This document shows, one piece after another, positions 32,453 through 43,100 of a stretch of 64,000 bases of DNA. The notes below the pieces were generated by a model. That model was not told where the DNA came from. It saw nothing but the letters and a program-made list of their open reading frames with translations, and made no database searches. This DNA is from Corella eumyota (taxonomy: Eukaryota; Chordata; Ascidiacea; Phlebobranchia; Corellidae). The stretch is taken from positions 6,014,001-6,078,000 of the forward strand of contig OY720101.1 in NCBI GenBank assembly GCA_963082875.1, read 5' to 3'. Numbering within the stretch: position 1 is the first letter of the stretch; every line of letters begins with the position of its first letter. Made by a program: the position numbers and the translations under genes.

Positions 32453-33388
32453 CTTTGTCAACAACCTTGTGTTAGGAGTGAGTAGCAAAAGGGGGACTTT
32501 CCCAAGTTGTAGTTGTCGATTTATATTTATTGGATTAAATAAAAAAAATTATTTCGAAAAAAAAAAAAAAATTTTAAATAAAAATTTACTGCCAAGGCAG
32601 ATTTCAAATTACAGAATTTAAGTTTTTAAATTAAATTTGAATACTAAAATAATATTAAGGTTAGTCATTTTGAAAATATTATTATATCCACCCATTGGTT
32701 ATGCTATCATACATTCATGCATACATACTTAAAAAACAGTTGCATGTTAAAAAAAGTTAGTTAAATTTTATAATAAAGTATATATCACACATTGTACTTA
32801 TATTAGTAAACAATGGACTTCCATTTTCATAAGTATGTTGAATATTTAATCCCATTGGTTAAAAGCCAAATAGATCTTCATTTACTGTATATGTTAACAT
32901 TTAAAACACATTGAAAGAAAATTTGTTCTGAGACAATATTTTAGTTTTAAAAAATATATTGAAAAGTTTTGTTATTATCTATGCTGTTTTTTTGCAATTG
33001 TTTTAGTAGGAATTATATATATATATTATTTTTTTGTTTTTTGGGTAAGAGTTTTAGTTCGCTTACGTTCAACTGCCAGAATATTTTGGAATAGTTTTAA
33101 TTTTGTCTTGCTTTTCTTAGTTATTGGATAGGCAACTGTTTGCTTATTAATATTTCTAGTTAGTATCCTAATTTTTTCTCATATATATTATTATTATTAT
33201 TACGAAATATTATTATTATCACCTATTTTTTTGTAATTTAAATTTGTATGAAATCATCAATAAAAATATACAGAAATACAATATTTCTTTTTCTCTTTGA
33301 ATATGGTTTTGATTTTCTCTATAGGTAAAAAAAACTTTGTCCCAGAAGATTTAAAGGTAAAAAATTTGGGACCAAAATAATCATAGTT
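32453..33388. other. Convergent 3' region, endophilin and GGACT-like gene
   Basis: It contains a likely endophilin poly(A) signal (AATAAA near 32537), an A-rich run, and AT-rich sequence with ATT microsatellite-like repeats near 33190. No gene is supported. Confidence 0.5.
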
Positions 33389-34148
33389 TTACTTAGATTC
33401 TTTTATTAAATCTAAGACGCTACCAAACAAATTTTCATCAGAGGCTAAATAACCACTTTTTTCTGTAAAGCAATCTATTATTGGCAACTCAAGAAGATCT
33501 TTCTTAAAGTTAATCAAAATATATGCTCCACATGTAATAGTGTCATTGCTAGATGTTACTTCAATTTCAGTTCTTGTCAATAAACTGAAAAAAAAAAAGG
33601 AATTATAAAAATAGTGGAAGAATTATTTATTAATTTTATGCTTACTGTGGATGGTTTTCAAATTCGTCCAAAACCTGTAGCATTTTGTCGTCGACATTGT
33701 ATATTTCTCCGGAAATATTCTACAAAACAAAAGGATAACATGTAATGTCAATTTGTCTTTTTAGTTCTGCAAGATTATTTAAATATATTTTTATTGAATT
33801 TAACTGGAGTAACCTGCATTAGTTTTTTCTAAAAAAAGCTATCAACTGTATTTTACTACCTAAATGTTTAAGAAAGTACTTTTAAGAATTACACATTAAT
33901 TTTTTCCTAAATAGTCTTTTAAATGTTATTTTTCTTTACAACTTAAGATAATTAACAAAACTAACATTGCCAAATCCTTCTTTCTTCAATAAAAATGGTA
34001 TTCTTAATTGAGTTGCAACAACTAAAGGGTATTTCAATTTAGTTTTTCCAAAACTCTGAAAAATGGCTTCTCCATTATTTTTGTCTAACATCACATAATG
34101 GTTTGAAAAACCCTTTTTCAAAGTTTCAAATACAAATATTCTATGCAT
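33389..34148 (-). CDS. GGACT: Gamma-glutamylaminecyclotransferase-like protein
   Basis: Three exons on the minus strand: 33966-34148, 33646-33719, 33389-33584; 150 residues (human GGACT 153). The family breaks down gamma-glutamyl-epsilon-lysine from cross-linked proteins. The opening VFETLKKGFSNHYVM matches human VYGTLKRGQPNHRVL. YPLVVATQLRIPFLL and VDDKMLQVLDEFE follow, the last holding the likely catalytic Glu. The usual YGxL loop reads FExL here, with Glu in place of Gly, so normal activity is uncertain. The C-terminal third is poorly conserved, as in other members. The ATG lies three bases after a TACCAG that could serve as a trans-splice acceptor. It is the last of three same-strand genes. 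Confidence 0.82.
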
Positions 34149-34491
34149 TTTCTGGTATTACCACAATACTTTACTTGCGTAAACCTTAGTTGATGTAGTT
34201 GTGGTGATCATACTGTTTATTTTGCATGTACCTTCATAATTAAATATTGACAGACAATATCGATATCAAGGGCACCACATATTTATTGTACAAAGAAATT
34301 AGACAAGGTTATCAAAAATGGTGGGTTGACATTTTTTTATTGTTTTTCCCAAAAAATTGTGGCACTACAATAATAAAAAAGAACAATCAATAAACAACAA
34401 AAAATAAAAATGTGGCAATTTTATTGCAGAAAATTCAAGACATTATCCGAGGAAAGGGTAAAACGAACGAACAACATAATTTAAAAATCTT
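34149..34491. other. Gap between ZC3H10-like and GGACT-like genes
   Basis: 343 AT-rich bases between two minus-strand genes. No separate promoter motif stands out. The possible acceptor at the GGACT end is described with that gene. Confidence 0.4.
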
Positions 34492-37310
34492 TTAGTTATG
34501 CATTTGCTGCTGTGGAACTGCAGAGATAGGGAACGTGATTAAAGTTTGTTCGCTTAATTGGCCCCCGCCGTTAACAACCGAACAGGAAACATTGTTAACC
34601 CTCGGGGGCTGAACTAAGTTGTTCTGTTGCACCCCAGGGTGAACCGCCCCTCGAGAAACAGCAGGTGGCATTGAAGTTATTGCAGCCCCAATTCCGGAAG
34701 TCATTGGTGCAGCAACTTGGACAAGATCTAAAAAATTAACAAATTTTAAAAATATTTGCACTAGCAAGTTCGAACAAAAATTTTATCATTTCAATCAATA
34801 TTTTTCAGAAAATATGCATTGTAGTGCCCGGTTTTATCATGCAATCTCACCTGAAGGCTGGCGAGAAGCTTGCACAATTGCTTGCGTTGCTGATGACACA
34901 TTATGGAAACCTTGTCCAGACACTCCATGCAATGGGGCTGTGTTTCGCTGTTGTGCATCTGCAACCAATGCTAGTTCATGACCAGTAGCAGGCACTATTG
35001 TACTAGCAAGCTGCATATTGTCTGTTGATCTGGTCACTGTGTAAACCAGTGCAGGCTGGTGTATGGCAACTGGTTGCCCCATCGAACCAATGGATGGTTG
35101 CCTGACGTCTCCAGCTATGGTTACGGCAATGTTTGCACCATTTTGTATTACATTGCGACCACCAGCCAGTGCTGCAGCCATAATGGTACTTGCAAAACTA
35201 ACTGGCTGTTGTCCCATTTGGTTATGAGTCGGCATAGCACCAGAAAATGGTGCCATGGACTGGTGTACTAACTGGTTATGGGATGGCAATGATGCTGAGT
35301 AACTGGCAATGGGTTGCTGGTTCATTTGGTTTAAAGCTGGTTGTTGTATCATGGCAGTGGTTTGTTGTATTGGACCAGCTAATGCTGAGACAATTTGGTT
35401 TTGAACAGGAATAGTTTCAACTGTGCCACCTGAGTTGGCAGCTATGTTTGCAGCTAAAACTTGAGCAGCTAAATAAAAATTTAAAAAAAATAATTAGGGT
35501 ACAATTATTAAAGTCTTAGAAATAAAATTGAAAATTTAAAATCTTTACTAGACTATTAAAAATTTTAAGTGTAGCAATTTTTTAGAAATATTTGTCACTT
35601 TTTACAACCCACTTACCTATTTCTGTGGTTCTTGACACAGAGGCTGGAACTTGTTGAAGAATTCGTTGTTCGGGCGCAACCATTGTTCTCTGCGGGGGTT
35701 GAACTAATGAGTTTCTAACATCTGCAACCTGGGGTTGACCAGTGACTATAATTGCAAAAAAAGTTTAAGTTAAAATTTGAATCTAGTCTTTTAAAATATA
35801 TTTAGGAGGCAATTTCTTACTAAATCTGTGATTTGCCTCTCTCACAATGTTAAAAAAAATGTTTAGAATAAAAAAAATTTAAAACCAATACCTTGTACAC
35901 TAAGTTGAACTGGTACAGGTTGTGGGTTGTTATTAACGACAGGGTTTCCTTGTAAATTTGCATGACTTGTCATCCCGACAGCTGGGGAATAGGAAGATGT
36001 CATTGCCTTGGACGGACCATAATTTGTTATCCCTCTAAAAATATGTACAAAGCAAAATAACAAAGGTTATATATACGATATATATAGGTTAAATAAAGGC
36101 AATCAATATTTTTTCTATTGTATGTAGTAATATGTTGTAATATATTGTAAAATCACATAGTATTTGTTATTGATTTTATTTGAATTGTTAACCCTTGTTA
36201 AAAAAAAACATAATGTAATAGGTATTTATACTGTAAATATGGTAGCCTATGCAATATTATATTTAAAATAATTTACCTTTTATGTAGTCTAAACTGAGCA
36301 TTCTGTTCCAATAAAACTTCATTTGTAGCAGCTAAGTCTGAAACTTGTTTTTCGAGCTCTTGTATTCGTTTTCTTAAAGATATATTCTCCTCTTCTAAAT
36401 GCCTGCAAAAATATAGCAAGTAAAACGATGCCTATTTGTAGGCTTATTAACTTTTAGTTGTTGTAAAAAAAAGCACTATAACCCACTCAGGCTGTGACTG
36501 TCTGTGTTGTTGTATTCCAATATTAATGTTATACCCCGACTGGTCATTATTATTTCGATAAACATTGTTTTCCTCCATAACCATCCTCGGTCGCTTTATC
36601 CCCGCGCCGATATCCATTTCCGCTGCAAGCTCGGCAGCTTTTTTAATATCCAGATGAATATATTTACAGTTTTTGCCTCGGTTGCATTCGAAATTTAAAT
36701 AATTTCGGCAAACTGGTTTTCCTGCTTCTTCTAGGATTCTAATACTGTGCTCGAGGTTCATTTTTTTATCTTGTCCCAGAAAGTAGTCGCTAATGCCGTA
36801 GTCGTACTGGTATTTTAAGCGAAGGGGGAGTTTTTTGGTGGCATTGTATTCTTCCTCTTCCTTTGGAGAACAGTGTATAAACCTTAATATAATGGGTTTG
36901 TTTATAAGTGTATAATTATGCCTAAATTAATATAAATTTATGTTTACAATAGGGCTTTGTTTTTTTACTGTTAAGTTACCTGCAGTTTTGTCGTTGGCAC
37001 TGGTCATTCTGAAAGTCATGGCAAAACTCGTAAACTGTGTCTTCGTCAGATATTTTCACAGTTTGTTCCAATTCCTCTAATGATGGATGCTTGTATTTAC
37101 ATCTAAATTAAAAATGCATTAATAAATAAAAGAAAAATGTTGATAAAATAGGTTGTTACGATTAGAAAAAATTCAGTTTTTTTTTTTTATTTAAAATTAT
37201 AATTTATGAAAGATAAAATTAATGCAGTGCGAAAAATTTACAATTCTGTTAACAAACCTGTCTCTATGACAAACATTTCTTAAATAATCTCTACATACTT
37301 GTTTTTCCAT
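34492..37310 (-). CDS. ZC3H10: ZC3H10-like CCCH zinc-finger protein
   Basis: Eight coding exons on the minus strand: 37258-37310, 36980-37102, 36487-36882, 36277-36402, 35892-36034, 35617-35745, 34851-35468, 34492-34727; about 607 residues (human 434). Three CCCH fingers are seen: CRDYLRNVC...CKYKH, CHDFQNDQCQRQNCRFIH and CRNYLNFECNRGKNCKYIH. A coiled coil then follows, with LEEENISLRKRIQELEKQV and ATNEVLLEQNAQFR, nearly identical to human ZC3H10. The long Gln/Ala/Val-rich tail ends LITFPISAVPQQQMHN, like the human terminus. The protein is a probable RNA-binding regulator. The frame stays open upstream of the ATG to an acceptor at 37349-37350, so an upstream exon or a trans-spliced leader is possible. 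Confidence 0.9.
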
Positions 37311-37348
37311 TTCAATTCTAAGATATTGAATTTTTTTAAATACAAAGT

Positions 37349-37747
37349 CTGAAAAAAAGAAATAAATAATAAAGAAATGTTTTAAATGTCAATCTTTTAA
37401 TTAGGAATAATCCTTAGCAGCTAGCAGCTATTCAAGGTTAAAAAAAAATCAAAAGAAAAAAAATAAAGAAATTTTACTATTATCAGTTGGTAACATGGGT
37501 TCAACAATTAATATTTTATTTATTATTCAGAATAACAATTAATTTTTTATCGTGAATAAACTTCTGCCCGAAAGAATTTAATTTCACTTTGTATTATCTA
37601 TTAAAAATACCCAAAATTTATATTGCCCTTTATATGGTAGAAAATTTTCTACTTAAACGTAATCAACACAATTTTTAAAATAGAAAGAAAATATGATTTA
37701 TACAAACTTGTACAGTTTTAATTTTTTTTTAATTTAAACTTTTTGTG
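37349..37747. other. Gap between LSM1 and the ZC3H10-like gene
   Basis: About 400 AT-rich bases. On the minus strand a polypyrimidine tract ends in TTTCAG at 37349-37354, 38 bases before the ZC3H10-like ATG. No other gene is seen. Confidence 0.5.
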
Positions 37748-38149
37748 CTAATAAAGATCATCGCCTTGTTCAATATTTGGCATTAATCCTCGTTCTTTTA
37801 AAGCGTTTAATTTTAACTTTTCCTTCTCGACCTTCTCCTGTTGTGCTTTGTGTTGGGCAGCCAAAATAATATCCTGCGAAACTCGTTTTAAGTCTTTTCG
37901 TTCTTCGTATTCCGAGTCAACTTCTCCGAGCAGAACGACATTTTCGCCCCTTACGACAAAAATCCCTCTTGGAATATCACCGTACATAGAATCAACATGA
38001 ATTCTTTCAACAGCTTTTTGTAAAACGAGATTTGCAAATTGGTCTACTGATCTTAGGTAACCGATTAAAACTCGGCCATCTCTTAACATGACTAATTGTT
38101 TTTTATCAATTTCTTCTATGAGGGATGCAGTGCCTGGCATATAATTCAT
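37748..38149 (-). CDS. LSM1: LSM1, Sm-like mRNA decay factor
   Basis: A single-exon gene of 133 residues; human LSM1 also has 133. It is the defining subunit of the cytoplasmic LSM1-7 ring, which binds oligoadenylated mRNA 3' ends and promotes decapping. The opening MNYMPGTASLIEEIDKK is almost identical to human. Sm motif 1 contains LRDGRVLIGYLRSVDQFAN, and Sm motif 2 contains IFVVRGENVVLLGE. The C-terminal helix is charged. It starts a run of three minus-strand genes and is divergent from ZNHIT2. Confidence 0.97.
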   Translation of the reverse strand: MNYMPGTASLIEEIDKKQLVMLRDGRVLIGYLRSVDQFANLVLQKAVERIHVDSMYGDIPRGIFVVRGENVVLLGEVDSEYEERKDLKRVSQDIILAAQHKAQQEKVEKEKLKLNALKERGLMPNIEQGDDLY

Positions 38150-38725
38150 GTTAGATTTTAGGAGTGTTATTTACTGACGATTAACAGATTTAGGTCAGTC
38201 AGTCAGTTTAGGTGACGTTCCTAACGCTAAAACATACATAAAAACTACGCATTGATTACAAAAATTATAAATAGTAAAATTAAACGTAATGCCTAAAACT
38301 TCAAACAAACAAACGTCAGGGGTTTGCCTTTGTTATTTCAATATCTAAAATACAAACACAAAAACGAGGTTTCAAGTTTATATTTTCACTGCTAAAACGC
38401 AAACACACTCTAACGGGCAGTAAAGTTAAAAATGCCTCTACAGAAGTTTAGAAAACTTGGAAATACAATAAAAAAATAAACATTATTTAATAGTCTCCCC
38501 AGGACCCCGAAATTATTTTCAAACCCCCTAAAAAATGTAGTGCCCGTAAGGTCAGAGATACTAAATTGCTTTACATCAATACTACAGAAAATATTGAACT
38601 TTGTTCTTTAATTTTGAGAAATTATTTGACAACACTAAAAAATAACACGTGTGTTTTTCGTTTTTTTTTTCGTAAAAAATTGTTGTTTACGTTTAGCAAA
38701 TTGTTTACGTAAGACAAGTATTATA
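38150..38725. promoter_or_regulatory. Bidirectional LSM1/ZNHIT2 promoter region
   Basis: 576 bases between divergent start codons. A CACGTG E-box lies at 38646-38651, 75 bases before the ZNHIT2 ATG. A clear TATA box is not seen in either direction. Confidence 0.5.
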
Positions 38726-39952
38726 ATGATGGGTGAGAGTGATTGTGTTGTAACTAACTTGTTGCGCAAGTGCTATATATGCATGAGTGCTGACCCAAAA
38801 TACACTTGTCCACGTTGTAATATAGTTTATTGCAGTTTGCCATGCTATAAACACGAAAAACATGAGCAATGTTCAGAATCCTTTTACAAAGAATGTTTCG
38901 TAAAGGATCTTAAACAAAGACATGTTCCTGAAAGTGAAAAGATAAAAGTTCTTGAAATGTTGGAAAGAGTTGAAGATGAGAATCCCATCGATGAGTTTTT
39001 AAATGAGGAACAGATTAAAATTCCTTTGGAAGAGAGACTTCAGGGTTTGGATGTTAATAATCTTAAAGATGATGAAGTTGATGATCTTTGGGAGCGGTTA
39101 AGTCCGGAAGAAAAAGAGGAGTTTAGGCGATCTGCATCTTCTGGTAACTTTCTCGGAGAAGATGTGGAAGTTGCAAAACCATGGCAACCATGGTGGTTGT
39201 ACCATAGTTCAAGCTTAGTAGTCGAAATAAACAATGTTGAAAATAAACCATGTTCAAATATTAACATTGTTAAAGTTCCATTAATTGAAACATTTTTACC
39301 TGATGGCAAATTGCCATCACCCTTTGTGGCATTTAATTTAATAAATACTCTTTACCCATATTTGTTTTTTCAAAGACTTTACAATGGATGCGGGGTTGCT
39401 GATTTTTGCGAAGAGTTCTGTGAGAGCTGTGTACAGTCTTCTGATTTTTTGGAAATTGGGAGAACGTTTTCGAGTGCAGAAGAGGCTTTGCTAAATGCCC
39501 AAGACAACTGTGTAAAAAATTCCAACACACTAGACATACAAGTCAACGAAGAATTTATTAACGAGCGCGTCCAAGATGTTTCCCACATTTTTGTTGGTCC
39601 AAATGTAGAAAAATGCAATGAATATGCATTAATGGTGTTATCAGAATTACATTCTGCCTGCACACATTGTCGAAAAATTTTAAAAACTAAGACAAATAAA
39701 AACACTGATTCAGACACTAGTTCTTCTTTGAGAAAACATTTATTTGCTGTTGGTAAAAAATTAGAGTTTTTGTTAGCTTGGTGTGTTGAGTATAAATCGC
39801 AATTCTCTGTTTTATCATTAGAAGTAACTGAAATTTATAAAATTCGTAAACAAGAAGAAAAATGTACAACCGAACTAAAAGCCTCTGTTGACGAGTTAAG
39901 ATCAAAAGTAAATAGTAAACCTTCTAAACCATTAATTGTTGAAGTTGACTAA
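38726..39952 (+). CDS. ZNHIT2: ZNHIT2, HIT-type zinc-finger protein
   Basis: A single-exon gene of 408 residues (human 403). Two ATG codons are adjacent (38726 and 38729). The HIT zinc finger spans about residues 14-50: CYICMSADPKYTCPRC, then VYCSLPCYKHEKHEQC. ZNHIT2 bridges the R2TP/HSP90 machinery to U5 snRNP and other complexes. Downstream segments (LSPEEKEEFRRSASSGN, PWQPWW) match family blocks. An in-frame extension to a GTG at 38651 lacks homology and is not used here. DDX24 follows on the same strand after 227 bases. Confidence 0.93.
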   Translation: MMGESDCVVTNLLRKCYICMSADPKYTCPRCNIVYCSLPCYKHEKHEQCSESFYKECFVKDLKQRHVPESEKIKVLEMLERVEDENPIDEFLNEEQIKIPLEERLQGLDVNNLKDDEVDDLWERLSPEEKEEFRRSASSGNFLGEDVEVAKPWQPWWLYHSSSLVVEINNVENKPCSNINIVKVPLIETFLPDGKLPSPFVAFNLINTLYPYLFFQRLYNGCGVADFCEEFCESCVQSSDFLEIGRTFSSAEEALLNAQDNCVKNSNTLDIQVNEEFINERVQDVSHIFVGPNVEKCNEYALMVLSELHSACTHCRKILKTKTNKNTDSDTSSSLRKHLFAVGKKLEFLLAWCVEYKSQFSVLSLEVTEIYKIRKQEEKCTTELKASVDELRSKVNSKPSKPLIVEVD

Positions 39953-40179
39953 AGTGATTTGTTTATTATATTTATACTAATATTTTTAATTAAATTGTGT
40001 GATCTGTTTTTGTTATTGCGGTTATTATTAAATAAGTTCAAAAATTCTTATAATGTTTTGTAAAAGTATTTTAATGATCTTGTATTTTATGATTTATTTT
40101 ATGTATCGAATTTTTTGCAAAAATATTTCTAAAATTTTTATTTTTTAAAGGTACTTATTAAATGTAAAAGAATTAAGTC
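39953..40179 (+). other. ZNHIT2-DDX24 intercistronic gap
   Basis: 227 AT-rich bases between the ZNHIT2 stop and the DDX24 ATG. A U-rich tract ends in TTTTTTAAAG at 40141-40150, a possible splice-leader acceptor 30 bases before the ATG. Confidence 0.5.
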
Positions 40180-43100
40180 ATGGATAAAGATATCAAGACA
40201 CTTTCCACCAAACAGAATTGGAAAAGTATTCCAGTAAGAATTGGAAAAGCCGGTCCAAAGTTTAATGATCTTATTCAATTTGAAGAACTCGATGAATATA
40301 CATTGGTAAATAAAATTTTTTTTTTTTTAATTTATGGCAAGCTAAAAATAATATTACATAAAATAACATTTGTAACTATTTTACTATTTGTTTGTACTTT
40401 TAGGAGGCTGACATACCACCGCAACAACCAAATGTTGAAAAATCTTTTATTGTTTCAAATAAAAAAAAGCTAAAAGAAAAAAGATTAAAAAAGAGAGAAG
40501 AATTAAAAAAGGCATTAACAAGGAAAGAAACTGAAATAAAGAATGTTATATCTAATGACAATAATAACAATTTAGAAGAAAATATTGAAAATAATAATCA
40601 AATTGAGACTGAAATTGTTACTGAAAATGAAAACAGTTCTAAAACCAAACCCGGTCAAAAACGTAAAGGAAAAAACTCGAAACTTAATAATAAAAAGAAA
40701 CAAAAACCTAACCCTGTAGAAACGAAATCAGAAAGTTCTGACACCAAGAAAATTGAACCTGTAGATATGACAGAATGGAATAATTTGTTTGTACCTGATT
40801 TAGTTTTGAAGGCTTTATCGGAGGAAGGATTTTCAAATCCAATGCCAATACAAAAGCAGGTAGTTAATAAAAACTTGCTTAAACTATTGTAATTGTAATA
40901 GTTACAATTTTTTGGTATGTAATTTTTCTTACACCTAGCTTTATTGCATGAGGTTCTGGATTTAATTCCCACTGCTCCCATGCTGTAGCCTCCCTGAGTA
41001 AGGCGGGGTATTAAGCAATAAGAGTTATAATATTCATAAGTAGAAAAAGTCAATTTGAGACAGGGTAATGATTTTTCCTTGTGCTAGAAAAAAACGATGT
41101 TCATTTTTATTTTCTGCTGTTGTAGAATTTAACACTTTCGTACCAATGCAATGTTAAGTGGTTAATACATGCACCTTACTTATAGGTTTTGCCACCTGCA
41201 ATTCGCGATAAACGTGATGTATTGGGTGCAGCTGAAACCGGCAGTGGAAAAACTTTGGCTTTTGGAATTCCACTGCTCTATCATCTGCTAGAAGATAAAC
41301 AAAGAAGTTTAGCAAAAGCAAAAGAAAATGTCATAGAACCTATGTCTCAAGATCAGAAAGTAAATTTTTAAAATAAATTAAAAATTTTTTAAGAAGTCAC
41401 AAAAAATTTCAAAACAGTTTTATAAAATCGTAAACTTTTTTTTTATTTAGGAGGATGTTGAAAACATAAATGAAGATGATCCGGAGGATTTACCGAGTGA
41501 TTTTGAAGATGAGGATGACACTTATAATGTGGAAGAGGAGCTGGAGAGGAACTCCTCCAAGATTCTTCCTGCTCTTGTTCTTACTCCAACCAGGGAGCTT
41601 GCAATTCAAGTAAGTTAATAATAATTAAAAAACTTTAAAACAAAAATGTGTTTAAATAATTATTTGCCTAATTTTAAGGTTAAAAATCATTTGAGCAAGG
41701 CAGCAAAGTACACAGGTTTATGGATGGCAGTGGTGGTTGGTGGTATGGCTCCACAGAAGCAAATCAGACAACTCAATAAAAAACCTGATATCGTGATAGC
41801 AACACCGGGACGATTACATGCATTAATGGAAGAAGGTTTCAATTATTTATTTTTTAGTTGATTAAATGTCAAATTATGTTGATATTAAAAGAATCTAAAT
41901 ATTTTGTTCTCATATAATTTCTTAATGTAAAATGTCATCAAAACAGCCTAAACTTGATTTGTTCCGTAGTTGCCTTTTGCAGTTTTGCATATTGTTGATT
42001 GTATTGCCAGATAATTAATCTGTCAATTAGTTTTTATCATAACAGGAACTATTGTTGGCTTATGCTTTTAAGGGTACCACAGCGTAAAAAACATAGGAGC
42101 TCAAAGCCAGAAACCCCATGTAACACATGCCTTTGGTTATGCATATTATTTTTCAAGTGTTTTTCTTAAATTCAACTTACTTTTTTAGGACATCCTTATT
42201 TAACGAATATGCACTTACTTCGTTATCTTGTAATTGATGAGGCGGACAGAATGTTGGAAAAAGGACATTTTGAAGATCTTAACAAGTTGCTAGCGATCAT
42301 GAAAATAAAGGACGCTAACAAAGTAAAATAAATTTAATTTTGTGCAATGTTTTGTGATTTTACCCAAATATAGAGTAACATTTGTTATCTTGACCCACTC
42401 TCAAATTGCCTTTGGAAGTTTAAGGTATTATAAATTATAATTTCCCGATAATTGAGCTGTTTATGAAGTATTTGTATAGCAGAAGTTGATACCAGTTATA
42501 CCGCCTTACTTAAAGGCACTACAGCAAAAGAACAGTGGGGATAAAGCCCAGTACCTCATGTAGTGAAATCAAAATGTTCTGACCACTACACCACGCTGCT
42601 GATAATTTTATATTGTCATCGTGCTATATTTTAACTTGAAAATGTATTCAGTAAAATTTAAATTTAAATTTTTTTAGAAAAGGCAGACTTTTGTTTTTTC
42701 TGCTACACTGACGACAGTCCATCTTGGTTCCAACCGAGCAAAATATCGGGGAAATGAAAATACTGAAAGCAAAACTGTAAAACTTGAAAAATTAATGAAA
42801 AAAATCGGAATTCAGAAAAAACCTTTTGTAGCTGATCTAACCACTGTAAAAAAGATTTTCTTTTTTGTTTACCAGTTGCTGAATTTGGCATTTGTCTTAA
42901 GTTTAACAAAACTAAATATTTTATAATTTTTTTATTTTTAGAAAAAGTTGACAGCAGAGAAGTTATCGGAATCAAAAATAATCTGTGAAGCTTCTGAAAA
43001 AGATTTTTATCTTTATTATTTTATTAAATCTAATCCTGGAAGAACTTTGGTAAACATTTAATTATCAATTGTATAGCAACAATTATAATCTTGTAGTGGT

